From positions 1 to 64,000 of the forward strand of contig CAKRUB010000005.1 of the NCBI GenBank assembly GCA_934402375.1: a stretch of DNA of 64,000 bases, read 5' to 3'. The notes under the pieces are model-generated. The model was not told the DNA's origin and ran no database searches. It saw only the letters and a list, made by a program, of their open reading frames with translations. Origin of the DNA: an uncultured Acetatifactor sp. (GTDB taxonomy: Bacteria > Bacillota > Clostridia > Lachnospirales > Lachnospiraceae). This document shows, in pieces, positions 17,052 to 25,359 of the stretch (its first letter is position 1; each line of letters begins with the position of its first letter). The position numbers and the translations under genes are program-made.

Positions 17052-20000
17052 ATGATAAAGAAATTGAAGGCTATGAGGAAGAACACAGCGCTCCTGCTTT
17101 CGGCTGCATTGCTGGCGGGGATGGTTGCCGAAAACGGCAGTGATCTCAGAAGGGTTTACGCTGCCGGAAATACGCCGGGCGTGACAAGCTTTGCGACGAA
17201 GGAAGAGCTTAAGACAGAGTTTAAACTTGACGGAATGAGTGATGGAGTGGAGGATACCGTCGGCAGACTGCGCTTCGGAAAGAATGCGTACGGTGAGCCG
17301 CAGATATGGTATATTGCCGGAACGGACAGCGGTGTGCCGGGGGAGAATATCGTTCTCTTTGCGGCGGAACCGATCTTGGGAAAAAGTGAGACGGACGGAA
17401 CAACAATAGAGGGACAGAAATTTTCGGCTAACAAATTTGAAGATCCATATGATTATGAGCCAGTGGTGGATTGTCAGTATTCCGGTAACACACCGGCACA
17501 GGTGTATTCAAACCATTATGGCAGGAGTGAACTCCGCGCAAAACTACGAGCGATGGCGGAGTCGGAGGCTTATTTTACAAAAGCGGAACAGGGTCTGATG
17601 AATGCGACTACGGTTAAGACACTGGATACGAAGAACGATGTGATCTATACCACGACAGATAAGCTTTATGCACTCAGCATATGGGATGTTAACGCGTGCC
17701 CTGCAATTTATTGGGAAAAGGGGCAGACTATTAATGAGTTTACTGAACCAGACAAGATCTATGCAGGAAGCGGCAACGATATTGTGATTGCGAGCGAGCT
17801 GTACAGCGGTACAACCTCGTCTGGCACTTACTGGCTGCGTTCTCCTGCTACTAATATATATTGGGAGAATGGTGGTTATGGTGCTCAACAAAGGCAAACT
17901 TATTATCGTATAGCGGTTGTATCGAGCACGTCTAAGCAGCTCGCCACCGAATCCTGTGGCTCCAGTCGTGCAGTTAAGCCGGCTGCAAATCTGAACCTGA
18001 CCAATGTCCTTTTTGCGTCCGCTGCGGAGGCGGCTTCGCAGGAGCCGACCGCGAGAATGATTACGGACGAAACGCCGATGGTGCTGCGTCTGGATGGGGC
18101 TGTATATGGGAAAGCAATCGGAACGGTTGAGTATGTTGAGAATGAGGGACTAATTGTTGCGCAGAAGGATGCAAATGCTACGGGAACGGTCTCTCTCGTT
18201 GTGCAGGGAAATGATGGGAAAGACTGGTACTACAGTGTGGTTGTGGATGGGTCTGCGGTCGTGACGAAGGAGCAGCTACAGAAGGCGCTGGGTCTTTCAT
18301 CGGTCAATTTTGCAGACTGCAGGATCTGGCTGGAGACAACCGAGGACAATGTGTCGTATGCGACGGCTTTGGCGACAGAACGGACGCAGACGACGCCGAT
18401 TACAAAGACGACAGTGAGCAAGGTGGAGCTTACCGGCGTGATACCCGTCGGCGGTACAACGTTGGCAGATTGTGCGACTTGTAATACAGCGGGAATTGCA
18501 ACGGAATCGCTTGCAATTTCTTATACAGTGGAAAATACTGTGCCTGCAACGGGCATTGCTGAGTGGGATACAATGTATAGTGCAAGATTTACGCTACACA
18601 CAGGGTTGGATGGAAATCAGGCATATGTGTTTGCTGATGATGTGGAAGTTACAGTCGATGGGATGACTAGAGGAGGACTTGAGCCGGACCAATATGGTAG
18701 ACTACAGGTAGGGCAGGCTTTTCAGACGGACCAGAGAAAGATTACCGACGTTGCCACACCTGCCATCCCGAACGGCGGGGTATTTTCCAACTATTATACG
18801 GCGGCAGATGTGCTGACTAACGGTGCAAACAGTGAGCTTGCTACACAGGCAGATGTAACTCTCGAAGGAACGACAGAGGTTCCGCCAGTGCAGCAGCCGA
18901 TGGACGTGGAATGGACGCTTGACGGCGGGGCAGACTATGATGCCACACCGGGCGCTAAGAATATCTTCCGGTGGACGGTGAAACAGGCTGCCTATCAGGA
19001 TTATGACACAGACAATCATGAAATGACCGGCACCTATGAGATTGCAAACAAGGCAGCGACTCCGGTCAGAATCACCGGAACGGATGAAAGTTTGAATTTT
19101 AACGGTACGGATGTTGATGTTTCCAAGTATTTCACAATTGATGAGAATGCGGGAACTGCGAGCTATTCGCTTGAGGCGGGAGGAACAGGAGTAGGAACCC
19201 TGAATGGAACAGTGCTTACTGTGACGCAGGCGGGAAGCTTCCGGATCAAGGTATCTACGGCGGCGAACGGCATTTATGCGGCAGGGGAGAAGACAATCAC
19301 ACTTACCGTGGACGAGGGAAGCATTGTAAGCACGGCAACAGATTACAACGGTATTTACGACGGACAGCCGCACAGTATCACGGTCAGTGTGACGGAGCCG
19401 TCGGACGTGAACGTGACCTACAGTACGGATGGTACGAACTTCGGAACGGAGAATCCAAAGTTTACCGAAGCGGGCAGCTATGAAGTGGAATATAAGATCG
19501 AAAAAGAGAACTACGCCTCGGTGACAGGAAAAAAGACGGTGACGATCGAAAAGAGAGACATCGAGATCCAGGCGGAGGATCAGACGATTCTCTGGGGAAC
19601 AGCTGTTGATCAGACAAGATATATCGTGTCAGGAAACGCTTTGGCGGTGGGAGACCATATAGCTGACATTACACTCACACCGAGTACCACAGAACGCACG
19701 GAAAACGCTGCACTCACGGTTGGCGGCGTTAAGATTATGAACGCTGCGGATGAGGATGTGACGGAAAGCTATAATATTTCAACGGTTCCGGGTGTCCTTA
19801 AGATTACGCACAACACCACGCTTGCGCCGGACAGAATCGAGGCGGTCAAGCTGAGAACCGTATATAAAGAGGGGGATGTCCTGAATCTGGATGATCTGAC
19901 GGTGACAGCCTTTTATGCCGACGGCTACAGTGAGGTCGTGACAGGCTATACGACGAATGCTGCGGACATTGACATGTCTGTACCGGAAGAGAAGATACTG

Positions 20001-22733
20001 ACGGTGAGCTTTACCCAGAATGGGGAGACAAGGACAAAGGACGTTGTTCTCACAGTGGATGCGGTGCCTCTGATTGTGGATGTGGTGGAGCTTACCGGCG
20101 TGAAGCCTGTCGGCGGCATGACATTGGCGGAAAATGCAGGGTGTAATACGGCAGGAATTGCCGCGGATACGCTGACACTCTCCTACGCGACGGTCAGCGG
20201 CGGAGATAATGTGACAGTGACAGGTATTGCTGAGTGGAATACAGAGTATAGTGCAAGTGTTGCTCTGCGTACAGCGCCGGACGGAGGCCGGGCATATGTG
20301 TTTGCCGATCATGTTACAGTCACCGTCGATGGGGTGGCAATAAATGTGGCGCCGGATGCAAACGGCAGCTTGCATGTGACGCAAAAATTTACGACGGACA
20401 AGAGAAAAATCACTGGCATTGCTGCACCGACCGTTCCCAATAATGCGGTATTTTCTAACTATTATACTGCGGCAGATTTGTTGATTGACGGCGGAAACGG
20501 TGAGCTTGGCACACAGACAGCTGTGACACTGGAGGGAACGACAGCGGTTGCGGAGAAGACGCAGCCCATGGATGTGGAATGGATGCTTGCTAATGCTGGT
20601 GGAGTGGATTACGATGCAACACCGGGCGCTGTGAATACTTTCCGGTGGACGGTGAAGCCGGATGCTTATCAGGATTATGACACAGATAATCATGAAATGA
20701 CCGGTATATGTGAGATTGCAAACCGGGCAGCGACTCTGGTCAGCATTGCCGGAAGAGATGGAAGTGTTGCATTTAACGGTACAGATATTGATGTTTTCCA
20801 ATATTTCACGATTGATCCGAATGCGGGAGCTGCAACCTATTCACTCGAGGGGGGAACAGGAGTGGGAACCCTGAATGGAACAACACTCACTGTGACACAG
20901 GCAGGAACCTTCTTAATAAGGGTATGTACGGCGGCAAGCGGTAATTATGCACCGGGAGAAGAGACGATTACGCTCACTGTGGGCGTGGGCGGTATTGTAA
21001 GTACGGCGGGGGATTACAGCGGTATTTACGACGGTCGGCCGCACAGCATCACAGTCAGTGTGACAGAACCGTCCGACGCGAAGGTGACCTACAGCACGGA
21101 TGGTACAAATTTCGGAACAGAGAATCCGGAGTTTACCGAAGCGGGCAGCTACGCTGTGACTTATAAGATTGAAAAAGAGAACTATACTGCGGTGACAGGC
21201 ACAAAGACGGTGACGATCGGAAAGAGAGACATCGAGATCAAGGCAGAGAATCAGACGGTTTTCTGGGGAATGGCTGTTGATCAGACAAAGTATGCCGTGT
21301 CAACCGTATCGGGAAATGATCTGGCGGCGGGAGACCATATAGCCGGCATTACACTCACACCGAGTACCTCGGAGCGCACGGAAAACGGTACACTTGCGGT
21401 TGGAGGTGTGAAGATCGTGAACGCTGCTGGAGAGGATGTGACGGGCAGCTACAAGGTTTCAACGGTTCGGGGTGTTCTCAAAATTACGCATAACACTACG
21501 CTTGCACCGGACAGAATCGAGGCGGTCAAGCAGAGAACCGTATACAAGGCAGGGGATGCGCTGAATCTGGATGATCTGACAGTGACAGCCTATTATGCGG
21601 ACGGCTACAGCGAGGGCGTGACAGGCTATACGACGAATGCTGCAGACATTAACATGTCCATACCGGAGGCGAAGATACTGAAGGTGAGCTTTACCCGGAA
21701 CGGAGTGACAAGGACAAAGGACATCGTGCTCACCGTGGACGCACTGCCGCCTGTGCAGTACACGATTACGGCGACGGCGGGTGCGAACGGAAAAGTGACT
21801 CCTGAGGGCACTATCACGGTGACGCAGGGGGGCAGCCAGACATTTACAATCATTCCGGATTCCGGTTATGTGATTGATACGCTGACCATTGATGGCAGTG
21901 CGGTTGCTGTCAGCACAAGCTATACGTTTTCGGGCATAACGTCAAACCACAGCATCAGTGTGACCTTTAAGCCGGAGCCGCCGGTCATCACGCTCCAGCC
22001 GTCGGATACGAGTGTCAAGGCGGGAGCTCCAGCCGTGTTCCGGGTTACAGCGACAGGCACAAAGCTCGCCTATCAGTGGCAGGTTGACCACAACGACAAA
22101 AAGGGCTGGGTAAACATCAGCCGTGCAGAAGCGACAGAATTAACCTTGAAGGCTGTGGAGCAGTCCCAGAACGGCTTCCGCTACCGCTGCATTATCAGCA
22201 ATTCCTCCGGCAGTGTGACCAGTAACGAGGTAAAGCTCACCGTGGTTCCAGTCAATGTGGAATATAAGGTAATCGAAGGGGTGGACAGTACCTTTACGCT
22301 CGGCGAGGACGAAAGTCTTACCATCCGTGTAGATGCGGAGCTTGGCAAGTTCCTCGGTGGGGAAATGGACGGCTGGACGGTTGATCCTGCCAACTATACC
22401 TCATGGAGCGGCTCTACCTATGTGAAGTTTACAAAGGATTATCTGAACACGCTGGCTGTGGGCACTCACACCGTCAAAATACTTTTCAGTGACGGCTATG
22501 CCACTACCACTGTCACGATTGCAAGAAATGAACAGCAAAATGGAGGAGCGGTAACACCGACACCTGCTCCGACACCGTCCGAAGAAATCACAGTGCCTGC
22601 GGGCAATACCGATAAGGCTGCACCGAAGATGGGCGACAACAGCATACCGATCATGGTATGTGTAGCTGTGATGGTGGCCTGCGGAGCGGCGCTTGTGATT
22701 TTCGGCGTGACAAGGCGCAGGGAAGACAAATAA
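17052..22733 (+). CDS. Large multi-domain cell-surface protein
   Basis: 1893 aa. N-terminal signal peptide (basic KKLKAMRKNTALLLSAALLA, Ala-rich cleavage near residue 38). Residues about 50-330 resemble DUF6273 (YWLRSP, VKPAANLNL). Residues about 458-1011 and 1012-1565 are two copies of one 554-aa module, each with a VELTGVxPVGG opener, an MBG/YDG-like part (YDGxPHSITVSVTEPSD) and an Ig-like part ending VLTVDA. Then an InlB-like repeat (ITATAGANGKVTPEG), an Ig-like domain (PPVITLQPSDTSVKAGAP) and an 80-residue all-beta domain. The C-terminus has a Thr/Pro linker, a sortase-type APKMGD motif (variant of PKTGD), a membrane helix and RRREDK. GGGGAGG precedes the ATG. A probable wall-anchored adhesin. 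Binding target unknown. Confidence 0.85.
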   Translation: MIKKLKAMRKNTALLLSAALLAGMVAENGSDLRRVYAAGNTPGVTSFATKEELKTEFKLDGMSDGVEDTVGRLRFGKNAYGEPQIWYIAGTDSGVPGENIVLFAAEPILGKSETDGTTIEGQKFSANKFEDPYDYEPVVDCQYSGNTPAQVYSNHYGRSELRAKLRAMAESEAYFTKAEQGLMNATTVKTLDTKNDVIYTTTDKLYALSIWDVNACPAIYWEKGQTINEFTEPDKIYAGSGNDIVIASELYSGTTSSGTYWLRSPATNIYWENGGYGAQQRQTYYRIAVVSSTSKQLATESCGSSRAVKPAANLNLTNVLFASAAEAASQEPTARMITDETPMVLRLDGAVYGKAIGTVEYVENEGLIVAQKDANATGTVSLVVQGNDGKDWYYSVVVDGSAVVTKEQLQKALGLSSVNFADCRIWLETTEDNVSYATALATERTQTTPITKTTVSKVELTGVIPVGGTTLADCATCNTAGIATESLAISYTVENTVPATGIAEWDTMYSARFTLHTGLDGNQAYVFADDVEVTVDGMTRGGLEPDQYGRLQVGQAFQTDQRKITDVATPAIPNGGVFSNYYTAADVLTNGANSELATQADVTLEGTTEVPPVQQPMDVEWTLDGGADYDATPGAKNIFRWTVKQAAYQDYDTDNHEMTGTYEIANKAATPVRITGTDESLNFNGTDVDVSKYFTIDENAGTASYSLEAGGTGVGTLNGTVLTVTQAGSFRIKVSTAANGIYAAGEKTITLTVDEGSIVSTATDYNGIYDGQPHSITVSVTEPSDVNVTYSTDGTNFGTENPKFTEAGSYEVEYKIEKENYASVTGKKTVTIEKRDIEIQAEDQTILWGTAVDQTRYIVSGNALAVGDHIADITLTPSTTERTENAALTVGGVKIMNAADEDVTESYNISTVPGVLKITHNTTLAPDRIEAVKLRTVYKEGDVLNLDDLTVTAFYADGYSEVVTGYTTNAADIDMSVPEEKILTVSFTQNGETRTKDVVLTVDAVPLIVDVVELTGVKPVGGMTLAENAGCNTAGIAADTLTLSYATVSGGDNVTVTGIAEWNTEYSASVALRTAPDGGRAYVFADHVTVTVDGVAINVAPDANGSLHVTQKFTTDKRKITGIAAPTVPNNAVFSNYYTAADLLIDGGNGELGTQTAVTLEGTTAVAEKTQPMDVEWMLANAGGVDYDATPGAVNTFRWTVKPDAYQDYDTDNHEMTGICEIANRAATLVSIAGRDGSVAFNGTDIDVFQYFTIDPNAGAATYSLEGGTGVGTLNGTTLTVTQAGTFLIRVCTAASGNYAPGEETITLTVGVGGIVSTAGDYSGIYDGRPHSITVSVTEPSDAKVTYSTDGTNFGTENPEFTEAGSYAVTYKIEKENYTAVTGTKTVTIGKRDIEIKAENQTVFWGMAVDQTKYAVSTVSGNDLAAGDHIAGITLTPSTSERTENGTLAVGGVKIVNAAGEDVTGSYKVSTVRGVLKITHNTTLAPDRIEAVKQRTVYKAGDALNLDDLTVTAYYADGYSEGVTGYTTNAADINMSIPEAKILKVSFTRNGVTRTKDIVLTVDALPPVQYTITATAGANGKVTPEGTITVTQGGSQTFTIIPDSGYVIDTLTIDGSAVAVSTSYTFSGITSNHSISVTFKPEPPVITLQPSDTSVKAGAPAVFRVTATGTKLAYQWQVDHNDKKGWVNISRAEATELTLKAVEQSQNGFRYRCIISNSSGSVTSNEVKLTVVPVNVEYKVIEGVDSTFTLGEDESLTIRVDAELGKFLGGEMDGWTVDPANYTSWSGSTYVKFTKDYLNTLAVGTHTVKILFSDGYATTTVTIARNEQQNGGAVTPTPAPTPSEEITVPAGNTDKAAPKMGDNSIPIMVCVAVMVACGAALVIFGVTRRREDK
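18423..21746 (+). repeat. Two tandem 1662-bp modules inside the surface-protein gene
   Basis: GTGGAGCTTACCGGCGTG begins at 18423 and again at 20085, exactly 1662 bp (554 codons) apart, and similarity continues to about 21746. Long stretches are nearly identical at the DNA level, with scattered synonymous and replacement changes. This suggests a duplication that is not very old or is partly homogenised. Confidence 0.85.
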
Positions 22734-22780
22734 ATGCGCTGATGACGGCATATAATGCATAAAAAGTAAGGAAATGCATT

Positions 22781-23260
22781 ATGGGTAAGCAGACAAAAAT
22801 AAATTGGAAGGCACTTCTGACCAGCATCGCAATCAGCCTTGGAACGGGCATTGTCAGTTCGGTTCTCACCGGGAGGGCGATGCAGGAGTACCGGAATCTA
22901 TATCAGCCACCTCTGGCACCGCCGGGGTGGCTGTTTCCTGTTGTCTGGACAATACTCTATATTCTGATGGGTATTGCCGCTTATCTTGTCTGGGAGACCG
23001 GCGGCGTGGAGGTGCGGAACGCGCTGACACTCTATCTTGTGCAGCTGCTCCTCAATGCGCTGTGGCCAGTCTTCTTTTTTCGTTTTCATGCCTATTTTCT
23101 GGCGTTTGCCGAGCTGCTGCTTCTATGGCTGGCGATTTACCTGACGATAAAGCAGTTTAAGGAGATTAACAGGACAGCAGCGCTTCTTATGCTGCCATAT
23201 CTTGCATGGGTGACTTTCGCGGTATATTTAAATCTTGCAATCGCGCTCGGCACCCCTTGA
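22781..23260 (+). CDS. tspO: TspO/MBR family membrane protein
   Basis: 159 aa with five hydrophobic helices. TspO signatures: YQPPLAPPGWLFPVVWTILY near residue 45, LYLVQLLLNALWPVFFF near 90, and WVTFAVYLNLAIAL at the end. Family members bind tetrapyrroles and sterol-like ligands and modulate stress responses. The role in anaerobes is unclear. An operator-like dyad and a broken TetR gene follow directly, which suggests this gene once had a local repressor. Confidence 0.92.
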   Translation: MGKQTKINWKALLTSIAISLGTGIVSSVLTGRAMQEYRNLYQPPLAPPGWLFPVVWTILYILMGIAAYLVWETGGVEVRNALTLYLVQLLLNALWPVFFFRFHAYFLAFAELLLLWLAIYLTIKQFKEINRTAALLMLPYLAWVTFAVYLNLAIALGTP

Positions 23261-23268
23261 CAAGAAAG

Positions 23269-23284
23269 GTTAGCTTATACTAAC
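23269..23284. promoter_or_regulatory. TetR-type operator dyad
   Basis: GTTAG-CTTATA-CTAAC is a perfect 5-bp dyad with a 6-bp centre, extended by A/T matches. It lies between a TTGACA (23257-23262, overlapping the tspO stop) and the TetR start. Its form and place fit an autoregulatory TetR operator. Confidence 0.5.
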
Positions 23285-23339
23285 TTATAAATGAGCAGTG
23301 ACCAAAAATAAAAATGTGGTCACACATAAGGAAAGTGGT

Positions 23340-23573
23340 ATGCCAACAGCATTTACGAGAGAACAACAGGAGAGCATTCGGGAAAAATTATTCCGGGCGG
23401 GTATATACTTAAGCAAATCCGAGGGAATGCAGGGGATGACGGTTTCCAGACTGGCAGCATCAGCCGAAATTGCCAAGGGTAGCTTTTATCACTTTTTTTA
23501 GTCAAAGGAGGCTTTTATTCAGGCGCTTATTACATATGCCGGGGAGAAGCAGCAGTTACTGTTGATATGCCGG
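23340..23573 (+). pseudogene. Truncated TetR-family regulator
   Basis: ATG 23340 (AGGAAAG upstream) opens a TetR DNA-binding domain: FTREQQESIREKLFRAGIYL, then MTVSRLAASAEIAKGSFYHF. A TAG at 23499-23501 interrupts it exactly where family members continue YHFFxSKEAF. The same frame goes on as SKEAFIQALITYAGEKQQLL for about 24 codons, then runs into an unrelated inverted repeat at 23574. So the gene has an in-frame nonsense codon and has lost its ligand domain. A read error at the TAG is possible, but the missing C-terminus is independent evidence of decay. Confidence 0.8.
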
Positions 23574-23620
23574 AGGGACGTTCCTTTTGTCTCGATCCTA
23601 GGGTCAAAAGCAACGTCCCT
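23574..23620. repeat. Long inverted repeat at the TetR break point
   Basis: AGGGACGTTCCTTTTG (23574-23589) pairs with CAAAAGCAACGTCCCT (23604-23619) with one mismatch, around a 14-nt loop. It starts where TetR homology stops, so it may be the scar of an inserted element or act as a terminator. Confidence 0.6.
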
Positions 23621-23779
23621 TTGGCTCATATAAATTTTAAGGCTTGCAAAATTACCATACAGTGTGGTAAACTATATCAAAAGCATATTTTTTAGAAAAT
23701 CTGTGGTGAAGTCACCATCTGTGTTCTCAAGTCATTTCAGGAATCTATGCTTTTCAATCACATTTTATTTCAATTGAGA

Positions 23780-23807
23780 GCAGGAGAACCTGAAAGGTTC
23801 CTCCTGC
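23780..23807 (+). promoter_or_regulatory. Leader hairpin of the Rpn-family gene
   Basis: GCAGGAG-AACCT (23780-23791) pairs with AGGTT-C-CTCCTGC (23795-23807) with one bulged C. The 3' arm holds CCTCC, which could alternatively pair with the ribosome binding site GGGAGG (23813-23818) of the next gene, so the hairpin could set translation. Confidence 0.45.
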
Positions 23808-23825
23808 AAAAAGGGAGGAATTCAT

Positions 23826-24761
23826 ATGGAACATGGAACTACTGTGAAGCTGCCGGAGGCAAACCGCAAGTACAAGGACACGATTTTCCGCTGGCTTTTC
23901 TCGGACAAAGAGAATCTGTTGTCTTTGTACAACGCCGTGACAGGGAGGGCTTACACGGATGCGGACGCGTTGGAGGTTGTCACGCTGGACAGTGCTGTGT
24001 ATCTCGGGATGAAGAATGATGTGGCTTTTCTGGTGGATATGAGGCTGTATTTGTGTGAGCACCAGTCAACCTATAATCCGAATATCCCGCTGCGGAACCT
24101 GTTTTATATTGCAAGTGAGTATCAGATTCTTGTGAAGGACAAGTCTCTTTATTCATCGGTACTGCTTAGGCTGCCTGCGCCGAAGTTTCTGGTGTTTTAT
24201 AACGGCACGGGGCGGGTTGCGGACAGGGAGGAGCTGCGACTTTCCACGGCATATGAGAATCTGCAGGGAGAGCCGGATCTGGAACTGAAGGTGACCCTGT
24301 TAAACATCAATGAGGGACATAATAAGGAACTGATGGAGCAGTGTCAGATCCTGAAGGAGTATTCGCTGTATGTCGCAAGAGTAAGGAAATATGCGGCGCA
24401 GATGGAGTTGAACGAAGCAGTGGAGCAGGCGATCACAGAGTGCATCCGGGAGGGGATTCTGTCGGAGTTCCTGTCCCGCAATCGTGCGGAGGTATTGAAG
24501 GTGAGCATATTTGAGTATGATCAGGAGCTGGAAGAGAAGAAATACCGGGAGGCGGAGTACGAGCATGGAAGACAGGATGGAATCCGTGAGGGAATGGAGA
24601 CAGGACATGCCGCCGGAATGCAGGAAGGACATGCCGCCGGAATGCAGGAAGGAATTTACACCATGGTGAGGAAGCTGGCGAAGCAGAATATCCCGATACA
24701 GCAGATCGCGGAGGCGGCGGGAGTCGATGAAGCGACTGTCCGGGAGTGGATGAGAGATTGA
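23826..24761 (+). CDS. Rpn-family recombination-promoting nuclease / putative transposase
   Basis: 311 aa, PD-(D/E)XK nuclease of the Rpn/YhgA-like (transposase_31) type. Seen: ANRKYKDTIFRWLFSDKENL at the N-terminus; the core FLVDMRLYLCEHQSTYNPNI, with the acidic-x-Glu-x-Gln signature near residues 67-76; then SVLLRLPAPKFLVFYNG. The C-terminal part (about 250-311) has a Gly/Met/Gln-rich tandem repeat (HAAGMQEG twice) and ends in a short helix-turn-helix-like tail (IPIQQIAEAAGVDEATVREW). These genes are common, multicopy and often variable in Lachnospiraceae. Some promote RecA-independent recombination. No terminal inverted repeats were found. Confidence 0.85.
   Translation: MEHGTTVKLPEANRKYKDTIFRWLFSDKENLLSLYNAVTGRAYTDADALEVVTLDSAVYLGMKNDVAFLVDMRLYLCEHQSTYNPNIPLRNLFYIASEYQILVKDKSLYSSVLLRLPAPKFLVFYNGTGRVADREELRLSTAYENLQGEPDLELKVTLLNINEGHNKELMEQCQILKEYSLYVARVRKYAAQMELNEAVEQAITECIREGILSEFLSRNRAEVLKVSIFEYDQELEEKKYREAEYEHGRQDGIREGMETGHAAGMQEGHAAGMQEGIYTMVRKLAKQNIPIQQIAEAAGVDEATVREWMRD
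24603..24650 (+). repeat. Two tandem 24-bp units inside the Rpn-family gene
   Basis: GGACATGCCGCCGGAATGCA plus GGAA is repeated twice without mismatch (24603-24626, 24627-24650). Each unit adds eight residues, so copy-number change would keep the frame. Such in-frame variation is typical of this family's C-terminus. Confidence 0.85.
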
Positions 24762-24792
24762 ATTAACTGTATAGAAGGAGACAGAATATACG

Positions 24793-25278
24793 ATGGCGAA
24801 GCAGAAGGAAGTAAAAACAAATGCAATGCGGATATTGGAATCCATGAAGATTCCGTATCAGCAGTATACTTATGAATGTGAGGAGTTTGTGGACGGGCTC
24901 CAGATAGCGGACCAGCTCGGACTGCCTTATGAAAAGGTATATAAGACGCTTGTCACCGTCGGAAACAGTAAGGAATATTTTGTTTTTGTTATTCCAATCG
25001 CGGAGGAGCTGGATTTGAAGGCTGCGGCGCGGAGCGTGGGACAGAAGAGCGTTGAAATGGTTCATGTCAAGGACATCAATACAATTACTGGTTATATCAG
25101 GGGCGGCTGTACTGCGCTTGGCATGAAGAAGCAGTATGTGACAAGGATCGACAGTTCAGCGGAACATCTGGAGAAGATTATCGTCAGCGGAGGAAGGATT
25201 GGTTCCCAGCTTGAACTTGCCCCCACCGATCTGGCGAAGGCAGCGAGGGCAGAATTTGCGGATTTAATAAGGCACTGA
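24793..25278 (+). CDS. ybaK: Cys-tRNA(Pro)/aminoacyl-tRNA deacylase, YbaK type
   Basis: 161 aa, YbaK/EbsC family trans-editing enzyme that hydrolyses mischarged Cys-tRNA(Pro) or related tRNAs. Seen: TNAMRILESMKIPYQQYTYE, QIADQLGLPYEKVYKTLVTV with the catalytic-region Lys, and the hallmark TGYIRGGCTALGMKKQY. AAGGAGAC lies 9 nt upstream. Normal length; co-directional with the Rpn gene, 31 bp away. Confidence 0.92.
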   Translation: MAKQKEVKTNAMRILESMKIPYQQYTYECEEFVDGLQIADQLGLPYEKVYKTLVTVGNSKEYFVFVIPIAEELDLKAAARSVGQKSVEMVHVKDINTITGYIRGGCTALGMKKQYVTRIDSSAEHLEKIIVSGGRIGSQLELAPTDLAKAARAEFADLIRH

Positions 25279-25359
25279 ACAGAGTTCAATGTCGATTATG
25301 AACAAAATTCATGATACAATGAGATGAAAAAATAGGTGGGAGCGGCAAAAGGAAAGAAC

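Noticed and set aside
19779..20801. 340-aa open frame antisense to the surface protein
   Set aside because: It follows the repeated modules on the other strand, is Cys/His/Arg-rich without motifs, and has no start signals.
23826..24761. A complete insertion sequence around the Rpn-family gene
   Set aside because: No terminal inverted repeats or target-site duplication could be found around the gene.
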